This document shows, one piece after another, positions 5,739 to 13,271 of a stretch of 51,173 bases of DNA. A model generated the notes under the pieces. That model was given only the letters and a program-made list of their open reading frames with translations, was not told the DNA's origin and ran no database searches. This DNA is from a virus. A program made the translations under genes and the position numbers. Every line of letters begins with the position of its first letter. The stretch's first letter is position 1. The DNA lies in the IMG/VR virus record IMGVR_UViG_3300025889_000169, positions 1 to 51,173 of that record; one strand, 5' to 3'.

Positions 5739-7208
5739 ATGACGATTATACCGACAATTCAAAAGAGGAAGATAGTCAAAAAAATAGTATTACTGCCCTA
5801 CAGGTTCTTGGGATTGGCATCAGTATTGGTGCTCTGTTCTTTGGCGTCCCATTCGTATTCTTCTAATCTAGACACAACTACTAGCAAAAACCAATTAGAA
5901 AATCCAGGATTTGAAAAAAGCACAAACACAACTACGGCACCAAACTGGATTATTAGTGGTGATGTTTATGTCTGTGATACCTGTGGCCCATATGGCGGAA
6001 ATGCATTGCAGACTGGTAACCAATCAACCAGTGGTGGTTCGGTTACGCAGTCACAAGACTTATTTGAAACAATGACACAGGATGAAATTAATCATGGATT
6101 TGATATAAACTATCGTACCCATGTATACAGTCATCCATCTAATACGATTGTGCCCAGTTGCTCTAGTACCGGCTATCAAAGTGACTGTAGAGATGAATTT
6201 TCAATCACACTAGTAATTACAGACTCTACTGGTAATATTCTCCACAAATTTGAACATTCATATACTGATATCACTTTTGGTGGATGGGATACTACTACGT
6301 ATCAATTTACACAGACAATTCCGGAAAACAATTATACCAGCGCAATCGCTACTCTTGAGCTCTGGGGTATGGACGCTGGTTTTTACTCAGGATATGCTGG
6401 ACCAGCTTTTGATAATGTAGCGTTGACAACCACATACGTAACACAGGCTCTATTAGACACACAAGCAGCTATAGATACAGCTATTGATTTGATTGAAAAA
6501 AGTTTTAACTCTACAAGTTCAGAAACGTTTGAGCTAAAAATAGAAGACAATAAAGGTAACGAAATTGAATCATTTACTATTGAAATGGAACCAATACAAA
6601 CAATAGAACCAATACAGACCACTGAAGTAGGAACAATAGACATTAATGGTGGCATGCAAGAACCTACTATTGAACCATTAATAGAGATGCATGGAGGAGG
6701 TGGCAACAATGAGACTCAGGAGTCTATTGTAGATTCTACAGTTGAACAGGTAGAATCAGAAATTCAATCAGAAATTCAATCAGCAGAAGTTACGGTTGAA
6801 TCCCAAGGATCTAGTGAATCACAGGCGGAAAATAATCAAAGTGAAAGCGAACCACAACAAGCTCAAAGGTCTTCAGACAGCGGAGGCAGCGATAGCAAGA
6901 GCACTAGTAATAAGATAGAATCCAAAGAAGATAAAGAACAAAGAAAACAAGAGATTGCAACAAGGGTAGTTACCAAGATACTTGCGAGAATGGATAACAG
7001 CCCGGCGGCGCAGGCTGTTCAACTAGTACTAATGAACTCCATTGGAGCAGATGTAAAATCAAGTGCGCCTAGGTTACAAGATGCCAATCAATGGTATGAG
7101 GATAAAGTATTATCTGATGCTCAAATTTTAGATCCCAGCAGTGCTATGATCAGTGGTGCACAAGATCAGTTGTTTACTCAAATGGTAAACCAACAGTATA
7201 AAAATTGA
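5739..7208 (+). CDS. Large exported protein with carbohydrate-binding-like N-terminal domain
   Basis: The basic start (MTIIPTIQKRKIVKK) leads into a hydrophobic segment, LLPYRFLGLASVLVLCSLAS, that fits a signal peptide. Residues 50-230 begin NQLENPGFEKS and run to AFDNVALTT. This is the typical frame of a jelly-roll, galactose-binding-like domain. Residues 270-390 are rich in Glu, Gln and Ser and probably disordered or coiled. The last 100 residues are helical. It lies between an exported protein and a membrane coiled-coil protein on one late transcript. Specific role unknown. Confidence 0.7.
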   Translation: MTIIPTIQKRKIVKKIVLLPYRFLGLASVLVLCSLASHSYSSNLDTTTSKNQLENPGFEKSTNTTTAPNWIISGDVYVCDTCGPYGGNALQTGNQSTSGGSVTQSQDLFETMTQDEINHGFDINYRTHVYSHPSNTIVPSCSSTGYQSDCRDEFSITLVITDSTGNILHKFEHSYTDITFGGWDTTTYQFTQTIPENNYTSAIATLELWGMDAGFYSGYAGPAFDNVALTTTYVTQALLDTQAAIDTAIDLIEKSFNSTSSETFELKIEDNKGNEIESFTIEMEPIQTIEPIQTTEVGTIDINGGMQEPTIEPLIEMHGGGGNNETQESIVDSTVEQVESEIQSEIQSAEVTVESQGSSESQAENNQSESEPQQAQRSSDSGGSDSKSTSNKIESKEDKEQRKQEIATRVVTKILARMDNSPAAQAVQLVLMNSIGADVKSSAPRLQDANQWYEDKVLSDAQILDPSSAMISGAQDQLFTQMVNQQYKN

Positions 7209-7222
7209 TAAGGAACTAATAA

Positions 7223-7702
7223 ATGCCAGATAACGGTAAAACAGAAGTAGAATTTGCTGGTGTAAAATTTAGGGGAGGTAAAATATTTTTACTGATTACT
7301 GCCCTTAGCACACTAGGCGGCGGTCTTTACGCTGCCTTCGAGTTTTGGAAGGATTATCAGGATATGAAGGCACAAATCCAAAGTTATGTTGCACCAGATC
7401 TAAGTGGTTTCGACAAAAGATTAGATGTTATTAACAAAGAAATGGATTCAGTTAGAACAACAGTAAACGAGTCTACTGATTATACACGCGACATTAAAAA
7501 TGATTTAAAAAACGATATTAGAAAACTTGAAGGCATTGTTGAAGAAATAGAACGTAGTACAAAGGATACTAATCGCATATTAGAAAAAGATATGCGAGAT
7601 TACAAACGTCAAGTTGACAAAGATATTAAAGAATTGGAAAAAAACGTTGAAGATAAAGTACAAAAAGCTCTAAACAACCCACTTAATGCTATAGCAAAAT
7701 AA
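7223..7702 (+). CDS. Membrane-anchored coiled-coil protein (159 aa)
   Basis: One membrane span lies at residues 20-42 (IFLLITALSTLGGGLYAAFE). The remainder (60-150) is a long charged coiled coil with repeated K-D-I-[KR] patterns (NDLKNDIRKLEGIVEEIE). TAAGGAACT precedes the ATG. It is the last gene of the plus-strand operon and is followed at once by a terminator. The shape recalls phage spanin or holin partners, but no such family is recognised. Confidence 0.65.
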   Translation: MPDNGKTEVEFAGVKFRGGKIFLLITALSTLGGGLYAAFEFWKDYQDMKAQIQSYVAPDLSGFDKRLDVINKEMDSVRTTVNESTDYTRDIKNDLKNDIRKLEGIVEEIERSTKDTNRILEKDMRDYKRQVDKDIKELEKNVEDKVQKALNNPLNAIAK

Positions 7703-7725
7703 AAATGCCCCTTAAGGGGCATTTT
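7702..7725. terminator. Bidirectional intrinsic terminator
   Basis: AAAATGCCCC, loop TTAA, GGGGCATTTT is a perfect 10-bp stem with A/T tails on both strands. It ends the plus-strand operon and the leftward small-gene transcript. Confidence 0.9.
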
Positions 7726-7739
7726 CATTAACGTTCTTT

Positions 7740-7898
7740 TTAATTGCTAGCTTTACGTGCGTTTGTCAAATGCTGGGCATAAAGACGCTCGCCTTCAGTT
7801 TTACCATATTCTGTTGTGTAATAACTATGTAAGCCTGGATTGTACTGTGTGGGTGAAAACTTAATAGCTTCGCAAAATGCTTTATAAAATGTTAACAT
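7740..7898 (-). CDS. Small hypothetical protein (52 aa)
   Basis: The frame encodes MLTFYKAFCEAIKFSPTQYN and then HSYYTTEYGKTEGERLYAQH. A CAGGAGAAAAAAGA ribosome site precedes the ATG at 7898, and the stop lies beside the terminator. The sequence looks protein-like and aromatic-rich. Function unknown. Confidence 0.6.
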   Translation of the reverse strand: MLTFYKAFCEAIKFSPTQYNPGLHSYYTTEYGKTEGERLYAQHLTNARKASN

Positions 7899-7984
7899 TC
7901 TTTTTTCTCCTGTGTGTGTGTATTATTGTATTATTAGGATTGGTAATCCAACCCCATTCATCGTCTGTATATGGCCACACTGTC

Positions 7985-8086
7985 TTAAACCAATGGCATG
8001 TATTTTAAGATTGGTAATCCTAGTACTATTACTAGGATAGACATCATTACTGCCCACGCGGTGAGGCCTGCTAAAAAATTAATCAT
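7985..8086 (-). CDS. Single-span membrane micropeptide (33 aa)
   Basis: The frame MINFLAGLTAWAVMMSILVI continues as VLGLPILKYMPLV. It is one hydrophobic span with almost no soluble part. GGAGAAAAGAA lies directly ahead of the ATG. The same frame is open upstream to an ATG near 8163, giving a basic N-terminal extension, but the Shine-Dalgarno supports the short form. A small late membrane protein of this kind could be a holin helper. This is speculative. Confidence 0.5.
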   Translation of the reverse strand: MINFLAGLTAWAVMMSILVIVLGLPILKYMPLV

Positions 8087-8190
8087 TTCTTTTCTCCGTA
8101 TATGTGTGTGCTTGAGGAGAGCAATACCCCGGTCTTTTCCGGCGTCGCGCTTTTGGAGCATGCGTTATGCTATACTCTATGGTATAATAT

Positions 8191-8198
8191 TATTTATA
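8191..8198 (-). promoter_or_regulatory. T4-type late promoter, perfect TATAAATA (minus strand)
   Basis: TATAAATA points leftward, about 105 bases ahead of the 33-aa membrane peptide. The leader between them contains a small CCGG-AAAAGA-CCGG hairpin near 8130. No other gene is seen in 8087-8253. Confidence 0.7.
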
Positions 8199-8253
8199 AG
8201 ATTTCAATAAAAAAAATGTTGCGGTGCAGTATAACCTGGTATGTGTAAAAGTA

Positions 8254-9642
8254 TTAGCTGACGCTGAAGCTAAGTCGTTGCTTGTTAGGTTCGTTAGCAC
8301 TACCTTTGTAGTAAAGTTCTACTTTACCTGTACCCATTTCTCTATTAGGCCATAGTACATCAAAATTTAACTCGCCGCCTTTGGGTCTGGCAAATATTTG
8401 AATAAAGTTGTGCTGTAGAATTTCACGAGCTAGTGCAGGAAAGTTTGGCATTGCATTTGTTTTGTTTACTGCATTAACAATAGTTTTGGCACAAAGATAC
8501 ATTACAACGCCGCTTGGCTTTACACCTTCTCTATACTTACTAAAATCAATTCCTTCTAACATCTTTTGTGCAGTTTCAGGAAGCTCAGAAATATTTTTTA
8601 AATCTACATCTTTGCGATTACGCTGCATATCAACAATACGTGCAATATCGTCTGCACTAAAAGGTAAACCTCTTGCAATATTCTGCGGAATAGAATCTGG
8701 CGCAAGTTCAAACAACTTGTTAATACCAATCAATGATTGTGTGTAGCTAGCAGGCCCAGCACTAGTATCTGGATTTTGTAGCGTTTCGATAAATTCTATT
8801 TCTCTTGCGTATTCCGGTGTTCTTAAATTGTCAGGAATCTTAAGATTATTTAGACTTGGAGGTGCACCTTTTTTACCACCTTTACTACTAATATAGATAA
8901 CATTTCCGCTATCCATATTAGTAAATGCACCGTCGATATCAACACCACCTAAACTATCTCCCAATGGAAAGTTGGGTTTAGCTGGAAAGAAATAGTTAAT
9001 CTTATCTAAGCCTGCGCCTAGGTGTTTAACAAATGCATCTCTATTAGGGAAGTTAGCAGTACCATTTATTAGTGCAAGAACACCTAGGTATTCTCCTGCG
9101 TAATCTCTGATAGCTGGTTGGAATTTTTTATCGACTGTTGCCCAATTTACAAGTTGTCCTGCTTGAATTTGTTTGGCAATATTAACAATAGTTTTACCAA
9201 TCTCGCTACTGTTAAGTGTCTTATTGTTAATTACAGTTGGAAATAGCTGTGTAGCAGTAAAGTTACCACCTTCGCCAGGCCAAAGATCGCTTGGTTTAAC
9301 AACAAATGATTCCTTACCACCTGCTGCAGGATCTGCATCCCAAGCTAGTTGCTGTCCACCAAACTCTTGTGTCTTAGCTAATTTACCAATTGGAATACTT
9401 TGTCCTTGAGTATTACGGATTGTAATTTGACCTTTATACTCTGGATCTTCTAACTGTTGTTTAATTTGTTCTAATTGTGAAGGATCCGCATCAAATCTCT
9501 GTCCATCTGTGGTAGTAAAAGGACTTTTACTTCCGGCGGCAATCTTTTGAAGAAATACTTCCAGACGATTTACGTCTCTAACTTTTAAAAGTTCTGCTTT
9601 AGTTAGGTTGTTTGCTTCTGTAATAAGTTCGTGTAATAACAT
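8254..9642 (-). CDS. Probable head-internal virion protein with capsid-targeting N-terminus (462 aa)
   Basis: The first residues, MLLHELITEA, resemble T4 capsid-targeting peptides such as the start of Alt (MELITELFDE). ITE at 7-9 fits the [I/L]-x-E site of the gp21 prohead protease. The rest is soluble, with no domain I recognise; distinctive stretches are FVVKPSDLWPGEGGNF and GDSLGGVDIDGAFTNMDSGN. An AATAAATA box ends five bases before the ATG, pointing to late, perhaps leaderless, expression. The length and late promoter suit an ejected internal protein. Confidence 0.6.
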   Translation of the reverse strand: MLLHELITEANNLTKAELLKVRDVNRLEVFLQKIAAGSKSPFTTTDGQRFDADPSQLEQIKQQLEDPEYKGQITIRNTQGQSIPIGKLAKTQEFGGQQLAWDADPAAGGKESFVVKPSDLWPGEGGNFTATQLFPTVINNKTLNSSEIGKTIVNIAKQIQAGQLVNWATVDKKFQPAIRDYAGEYLGVLALINGTANFPNRDAFVKHLGAGLDKINYFFPAKPNFPLGDSLGGVDIDGAFTNMDSGNVIYISSKGGKKGAPPSLNNLKIPDNLRTPEYAREIEFIETLQNPDTSAGPASYTQSLIGINKLFELAPDSIPQNIARGLPFSADDIARIVDMQRNRKDVDLKNISELPETAQKMLEGIDFSKYREGVKPSGVVMYLCAKTIVNAVNKTNAMPNFPALAREILQHNFIQIFARPKGGELNFDVLWPNREMGTGKVELYYKGSANEPNKQRLSFSVS

Positions 9643-9646
9643 GTAC

Positions 9647-10360
9647 TTATTTATTTAAAATAAACCAATCGTGTAGTTCATAATAGTAAAGATCATCCCT
9701 GCTATGATTTTTTATTGGTTTTCCAACTATCGTAAAGGGTTTTTTAATAGTATCCTGCCAAAACATACGATAAGGACACTGGTCTTCAGTTTCAATTAAG
9801 TAGAGTCTATCGTTTTCATCGTGCAACCAATTACAAGTAAACTTGGTTCCACTACTAAATCTGCTACGGCTATATTTTTGACTTTTCTTAGTATGACTAT
9901 TGATAAAATTTAATGTTCTCTCTACCGGTTGGTTATGTACTTCACTGTTTTTCCAAGGTGTGTTGTTGTAGTTTTCTTTTAAACTATCTAATAACATATC
10001 CTCTTCATATAACATTGGCAGGCTCATAATCATTCCAGTTTCTTCGTGGGCATAGGCACAGTCTTTTGTTAAAAACTTCAAGAGTTCAGATCTATACTTG
10101 GTTAAAGGCTTATTACCAAGTTGTAGCAATAACAGTTTTCCGCCAAAATGATTTCGAATTTTAACAGCGGTCTCTCGATCTTCTTCCGTAATTCTTTCAA
10201 GCACCATGCGGAAATTTTCCGGCACAGCATTTGTTCTATGCAAATGCCAGGCGCAGGCCACAGGATCGCCATCAAGTTTTAAATCTACTTCTTTAGCCAC
10301 CCATAATGGGTTATTAATATTCTTATCCATGTACTTTGGAAACGCATTTGATAAACTCAT
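9647..10360 (-). CDS. Hypothetical protein (237 aa)
   Basis: A soluble protein, starting [20 protein letters not shown], with [18 protein letters not shown] and a C-terminal [20 protein letters not shown]. Its ATG overlaps the end of the GMP reductase gene by four bases. I do not recognise a family. The charged, aromatic-rich composition resembles other late phage proteins in the window. Confidence 0.6.
   Translation of the reverse strand: MSLSNAFPKYMDKNINNPLWVAKEVDLKLDGDPVACAWHLHRTNAVPENFRMVLERITEEDRETAVKIRNHFGGKLLLLQLGNKPLTKYRSELLKFLTKDCAYAHEETGMIMSLPMLYEEDMLLDSLKENYNNTPWKNSEVHNQPVERTLNFINSHTKKSQKYSRSRFSSGTKFTCNWLHDENDRLYLIETEDQCPYRMFWQDTIKKPFTIVGKPIKNHSRDDLYYYELHDWFILNK
9648..9655 (-). 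promoter_or_regulatory. T4-late-type box, 5 nt before ATG
   Basis: AATAAATA, then AGTAC, then the ATG at 9642. It overlaps the stop codon of the upstream gene. Confidence 0.5.
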
Positions 10361-11427
10361 TCATACACCCTATTATGCGTGTCGCTGCATCTTATAAATG
10401 TAGCACACTTGGTTAAATCTTTTAGACGCCTAGCACCAACATATGTACAAGTACTTCTTATACCGCCCAGCAAATCTTGTAGGGTGTCCTCGACTGACCC
10501 CTTGTAGGGTATAAGCACCTCCCTGCCTTCACTGCTACGATATTCTTTTAATCCGCCACTGTGTTTGTCGTTAGCGGCTTTGCTGCTCATACCATAAAAT
10601 TCAACAAATTGTCGTTCTTCCATAACACGATTTCCATTTGAATCTAGTTCGTCAGTGATGTACATTTTACTAATAACATCTCCTCCGCCCTCGTTGTGTC
10701 CCGCTAGCATTCCACCAAGCATGACAAAGTCTGCTCCAGCCGCAAATGCCTTAGCAACATCGCCAGGACAAGTACACCCACCATCAGCGATAATATGTCC
10801 ACCAAGGCCATGTGCCGCGTCGGCGCATTCCATAACCGCAGATAACTGGGGGTAACCAACACCAGTTTTAATACGAGTGGTACACACTGATCCAGGACCA
10901 ATACCGCACTTAACGATATCTGCTCCTTTGAGGATAAGTTCTTCTGTTATATCACCAGTAACGACATTGCCTGCTATGATTACTTTATCTGGAAATTCTT
11001 GTCTAAACGCTTGAACAAAGTCTATAAATCTTTCACTATAACCATTGGCAACATCAATACAAACGTATTTAATTACACTACCAACATTTACTGCTCTAAA
11101 CTTTGCTAGATCATCTTCTGTAACACCCATGCTATAAACAGCATAGTCACTACCAGGATGATTAAAATGTTCTACTAAACTGGAAATATTATAATGTTTA
11201 ACAACCGCGGTGAGCATGCCTTGTCTACAAAGAACATCATTCATATCCCAGGTGCCAACACCATCCATGTTAGCGGCAATAATAGGAATACCTTTGTAGG
11301 TTTGATGGCTATTGATAAATGTATACTCTCTGCTGAGACCTACATTTTTTCGACTATCCAGTGTACTACGTTTGGGCCGCAGTAGCACGTTAGAGTAATC
11401 TAACTTCAGATCGTTTTCTATTCTCAT
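10357..11427 (-). CDS. guaC: GMP reductase
   Basis: The protein is a full (beta/alpha)8 IMPDH/GMPR barrel of 356 aa, without CBS domains. That matches GuaC (about 347 aa) better than IMP dehydrogenase. It catalyses NADPH-dependent GMP + 2H to IMP + NH3. The catalytic loop [11 protein letters not shown] carries the active cysteine near residue 182. The phosphate-binding segment is in [20 protein letters not shown], and FYGMSS follows near 290. With PurS and the ribonucleotide reductase it forms a purine-recycling set. A promoter with TATAAT six bases before the ATG suggests a leaderless early message. Confidence 0.9.
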   Translation of the reverse strand: MRIENDLKLDYSNVLLRPKRSTLDSRKNVGLSREYTFINSHQTYKGIPIIAANMDGVGTWDMNDVLCRQGMLTAVVKHYNISSLVEHFNHPGSDYAVYSMGVTEDDLAKFRAVNVGSVIKYVCIDVANGYSERFIDFVQAFRQEFPDKVIIAGNVVTGDITEELILKGADIVKCGIGPGSVCTTRIKTGVGYPQLSAVMECADAAHGLGGHIIADGGCTCPGDVAKAFAAGADFVMLGGMLAGHNEGGGDVISKMYITDELDSNGNRVMEERQFVEFYGMSSKAANDKHSGGLKEYRSSEGREVLIPYKGSVEDTLQDLLGGIRSTCTYVGARRLKDLTKCATFIRCSDTHNRVYE

Positions 11428-11433
11428 AAATTT

Positions 11434-11462
11434 ATTATAAGATATTTCTCGGATAAAAGCAA
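11434..11462 (-). promoter_or_regulatory. Sigma70-like promoter of guaC
   Basis: TTGCTT, 17 bp, TATAAT, then AAATTT and the ATG at 11427. The start site should fall on the start codon. Confidence 0.6.
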
Positions 11463-11463
11463 A

Positions 11464-11769
11464 TTATTCTTGTTCTAATTTTACTTCTAGTGGATAACCC
11501 TGATTACGAGCTTGAATAAGGACTTCAACGCCCTTTTGTTCTGCTATTTCAAAAGGTAGTACAGCAACAATTCCAGCACCCTTTTCATGAATTTCTGCTG
11601 TTTTCTTTTCTGCTTTTGGTGCATCGTAATCAAAAACATTTACTAAACTGTCACAAACAAAATCAAATGTAGTTACTTGATCATTTACATAAATGACCTT
11701 ATAGTCCTTGGGTGGTTCGAGGTCCAAAACAGGACGAAACTTTTCTCTAATATCTGTTTGCTCTGCCAT
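11464..11769 (-). CDS. clpS: ClpS, ClpA adaptor / N-end rule specificity factor
   Basis: Residues 25-100 carry the whole ClpS core: YKVIYVNDQVTTFDFVCDSL, a short helix, then HEKGAGIVAVLPFEIAEQKG and YPLEVKLEQE. ClpS binds the N-domain of ClpA, delivers N-degron proteins to ClpAP, and blocks degradation of SsrA-tagged ones. The ATG at 11769 is chosen because CGGAG lies just upstream; the longer frame would read through a hairpin. It follows hsp20. Since no ClpA or ClpP is seen here, it probably acts on the host protease. Confidence 0.9.
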   Translation of the reverse strand: MAEQTDIREKFRPVLDLEPPKDYKVIYVNDQVTTFDFVCDSLVNVFDYDAPKAEKKTAEIHEKGAGIVAVLPFEIAEQKGVEVLIQARNQGYPLEVKLEQE

Positions 11770-11785
11770 TTTTAACTCCGGGTTA

Positions 11786-11811
11786 GTAGGGGGAGATTTC
11801 TCTCCCCCTAC
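11786..11811 (-). terminator. Strong hairpin between hsp20 and clpS
   Basis: A perfect 11-bp inverted repeat (GTAGGGGGAGA and TCTCCCCCTAC) with a four-base loop. No T run follows on the minus strand, so it may be an RNA-stabilising or attenuating hairpin rather than a full terminator. Confidence 0.6.
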
Positions 11812-11821
11812 ACACAATTAT

Positions 11822-12250
11822 TTACACAAATTTAACAGGGATCTGACGAGGCTTTAGCTCTTCAGGTACATGGCGTTCTAGCACAATGCTTAGAATACCA
11901 TCCTGTACAGTTGCGTCCTTGACCTCTACGTGATCTGCAAGGTTAAAGGTACGACGAAACTTGCGACTGCTGATGCCCTTGTGTAGATATTCACGATTAG
12001 ATTCACCAGCATCTGTGCTACCTTCTACAGTTAGCACGCCATTATGGACAGTAACCTCGATATCCTTTTTGCCAAAACCTGCGACAGCAAGTTCAATTTC
12101 AAAGTTATCGTCATCCAGTTTAACCACATTGTAGGGTGGGTAACCTTCTGAAGTATGTCCGTTTACCAGCATACGATCAAGCAAACGATCGATGCCAATA
12201 AAGTTTCTGTTAAGTGTGGGGATGTCAAAAGTTGTAAGAGTATTATCCAT
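11822..12250 (-). CDS. hsp20: Hsp20-family small heat-shock protein (IbpA-like)
   Basis: The alpha-crystallin domain covers about residues 38-130 (YNVVKLDDDNFEIELAVAGF to the closing GILSIVLERHVPEE), with an N-terminal FIGIDRLLDRML motif typical of bacterial IbpA. The family holds unfolding proteins in a refoldable state. AAGGAG lies seven bases before the ATG. Upstream there is both a consensus sigma70 promoter and a perfect TATAAATA late box, so expression through the whole infection is likely. Confidence 0.93.
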   Translation of the reverse strand: MDNTLTTFDIPTLNRNFIGIDRLLDRMLVNGHTSEGYPPYNVVKLDDDNFEIELAVAGFGKKDIEVTVHNGVLTVEGSTDAGESNREYLHKGISSRKFRRTFNLADHVEVKDATVQDGILSIVLERHVPEELKPRQIPVKFV

Positions 12251-12317
12251 TGCATTTCTCCTTTTCTAAGCAAGATATACGTTTTGCGAAGACCCGACTG
12301 TCAGCATCTTCTAACTT

Positions 12318-12359
12318 TATTTATACAAGTATTATATACTTCTATAAAAAACTTGTCAA
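12318..12359 (-). promoter_or_regulatory. Composite early (sigma70) and late (TATAAATA) promoter of hsp20
   Basis: TTGACA (12354-12359), 17 bp, TATAAT (12331-12336), then TATAAATA (12318-12325), all on the minus strand. The start sites lie 60-80 bases before the ATG. Confidence 0.85.
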
Positions 12360-12364
12360 CTTTT

Positions 12365-12592
12365 TTATTTATAAAAGTTATTTTCTATTTCACGTTTTTT
12401 CTTTAGCCAGCGTTTGCGAGCCATATCACGTTCCTTGCGGCGACGCTCACTGGGCTTAGTAAAGCGTTCTTTATCTTTAAGAGTTTGAAGTAACCCATCT
12501 TCCTGTACCATTTTTTTAAGACGGCGCCAGGCCTTGTTAATATTGTTGTTGTGAACTTCTACACAAAGTCCACGTTTTTCTCTGTCTCTCAT
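12365..12592 (-). CDS. rpsU: Ribosomal protein bS21
   Basis: At 75 aa the size is normal for bS21. The core starts with CVEVHNNNINKAWRRLKKMV, followed by ERFTKPSERRRKERDMARKR. This matches the bS21 pattern of a variable N-terminus, a KALRRFKR-like helix and a basic C-terminus. bS21 sits near the 3' end of 16S rRNA and affects mRNA choice at initiation, so a phage copy could bias host ribosomes. Phage-borne bS21 is known in marine phages. Its ATG directly follows the stop of the upstream gene. Confidence 0.88.
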   Translation of the reverse strand: MRDREKRGLCVEVHNNNINKAWRRLKKMVQEDGLLQTLKDKERFTKPSERRRKERDMARKRWLKKKREIENNFYK

Positions 12593-12955
12593 TTAGTCCT
12601 CTAGTTTAGCAAGCCAACCTACCAAGAATGCCACTGGATCCTCGATCTGTTGTTTATTAATAATATTAAAATCTGTACTATTATTGTAATAGTAAGTTTT
12701 AGGTTTGTCAATTAGTAATCCTGTTACTAAATTGTCTACTTCAGTATTTAACAATATATAATCTACATTATTAGAAACATTTACCAACCAGTTTATATCC
12801 TTGCCTGAGTTTGCTAGGTATATAGTTATATCAATATTAATATCCTTGATGTAATTACATACACTTTGATTGTTGTATTCATAGCCAAAACTTAATATAC
12901 TTGGCTGGTCCATAAAATAATAGTCTGGCTGTGTAACCAGGGTAAATTTAGTCAT
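12593..12955 (-). CDS. Hypothetical protein (120 aa)
   Basis: The protein begins MTKFTLVTQPDYYFMDQPSI and ends DPVAFLVGWLAKLED. Alternating hydrophobic strands (ITIYLANSGKDINWLVNVSN, DYILLNTEV) suggest an alpha/beta fold. The start codon overlaps the stop of the frameshift extension upstream (ATGACTAA). No function assigned. Confidence 0.6.
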   Translation of the reverse strand: MTKFTLVTQPDYYFMDQPSILSFGYEYNNQSVCNYIKDINIDITIYLANSGKDINWLVNVSNNVDYILLNTEVDNLVTGLLIDKPKTYYYNNSTDFNIINKQQIEDPVAFLVGWLAKLED

Positions 12956-13265
12956 TTAATAAAAACTTTTTAATTTCGTCACGCTCATCTTCTGTAAGGT
13001 GCTCCAGGGATATTTTTCCACTCTTGATACTATTAACCATATGACGAATGTATTGTTCATTTCCAAGATAACTTGTGGTCCTGGTTTTGGGAATTTCTAT
13101 CCATTTGTTACCTGTAAACCTAAATAATTTATTAGGTAAAAAATCTACTCTTATAAAAAGATCCCCTTTTTCAGGATCTTCTACAAAGCTAGTACCAAAA
13201 TCTATATTGGCACCTAGTGGTAGTTCTAGGTCCCTGATGATATTATCAACAGAGACCTGAGCTAG
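12948..13265 (-). CDS. -1 frameshift extension of the membrane coiled-coil protein (105 aa)
   Basis: This frame has no ATG, GTG or TTG for its first 75 codons, yet it looks fully protein-like (RDLELPLGANIDFG, then PEKGDLFIRVDFLPNKLFRF, then SYLGNEQYIRHMV). It joins the 13262-15031 gene exactly in the -1 frame at a slippery heptamer and would give a 694-aa fusion. The end (KISLEHLTEDERDEIKKFLL) is helical. Without a frameshift it cannot be translated in full. Confidence 0.75.
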   Translation of the reverse strand, partial: LAQVSVDNIIRDLELPLGANIDFGTSFVEDPEKGDLFIRVDFLPNKLFRFTGNKWIEIPKTRTTSYLGNEQYIRHMVNSIKSGKISLEHLTEDERDEIKKFLLND

Positions 13266-13271
13266 TTTTTT
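13228..13271 (-). promoter_or_regulatory. Programmed -1 ribosomal frameshift signal
   Basis: The heptamer A AAA AAC (13265-13271) sits in the correct zero-frame phase immediately before the TAG stop. Six bases later a 9-bp hairpin begins (AGGTCTCTG pairing with CAGGGACCT, loop 13 nt). Slippery site, spacing and stem are all canonical. Confidence 0.8.

Noticed and set aside
7898-7985. Short GTG-started frame (VWPYTDDEWGW...) between the two micropeptides
   Set aside because: It looks protein-like but has no ribosome site and runs into the next gene, so it is too weak to list.
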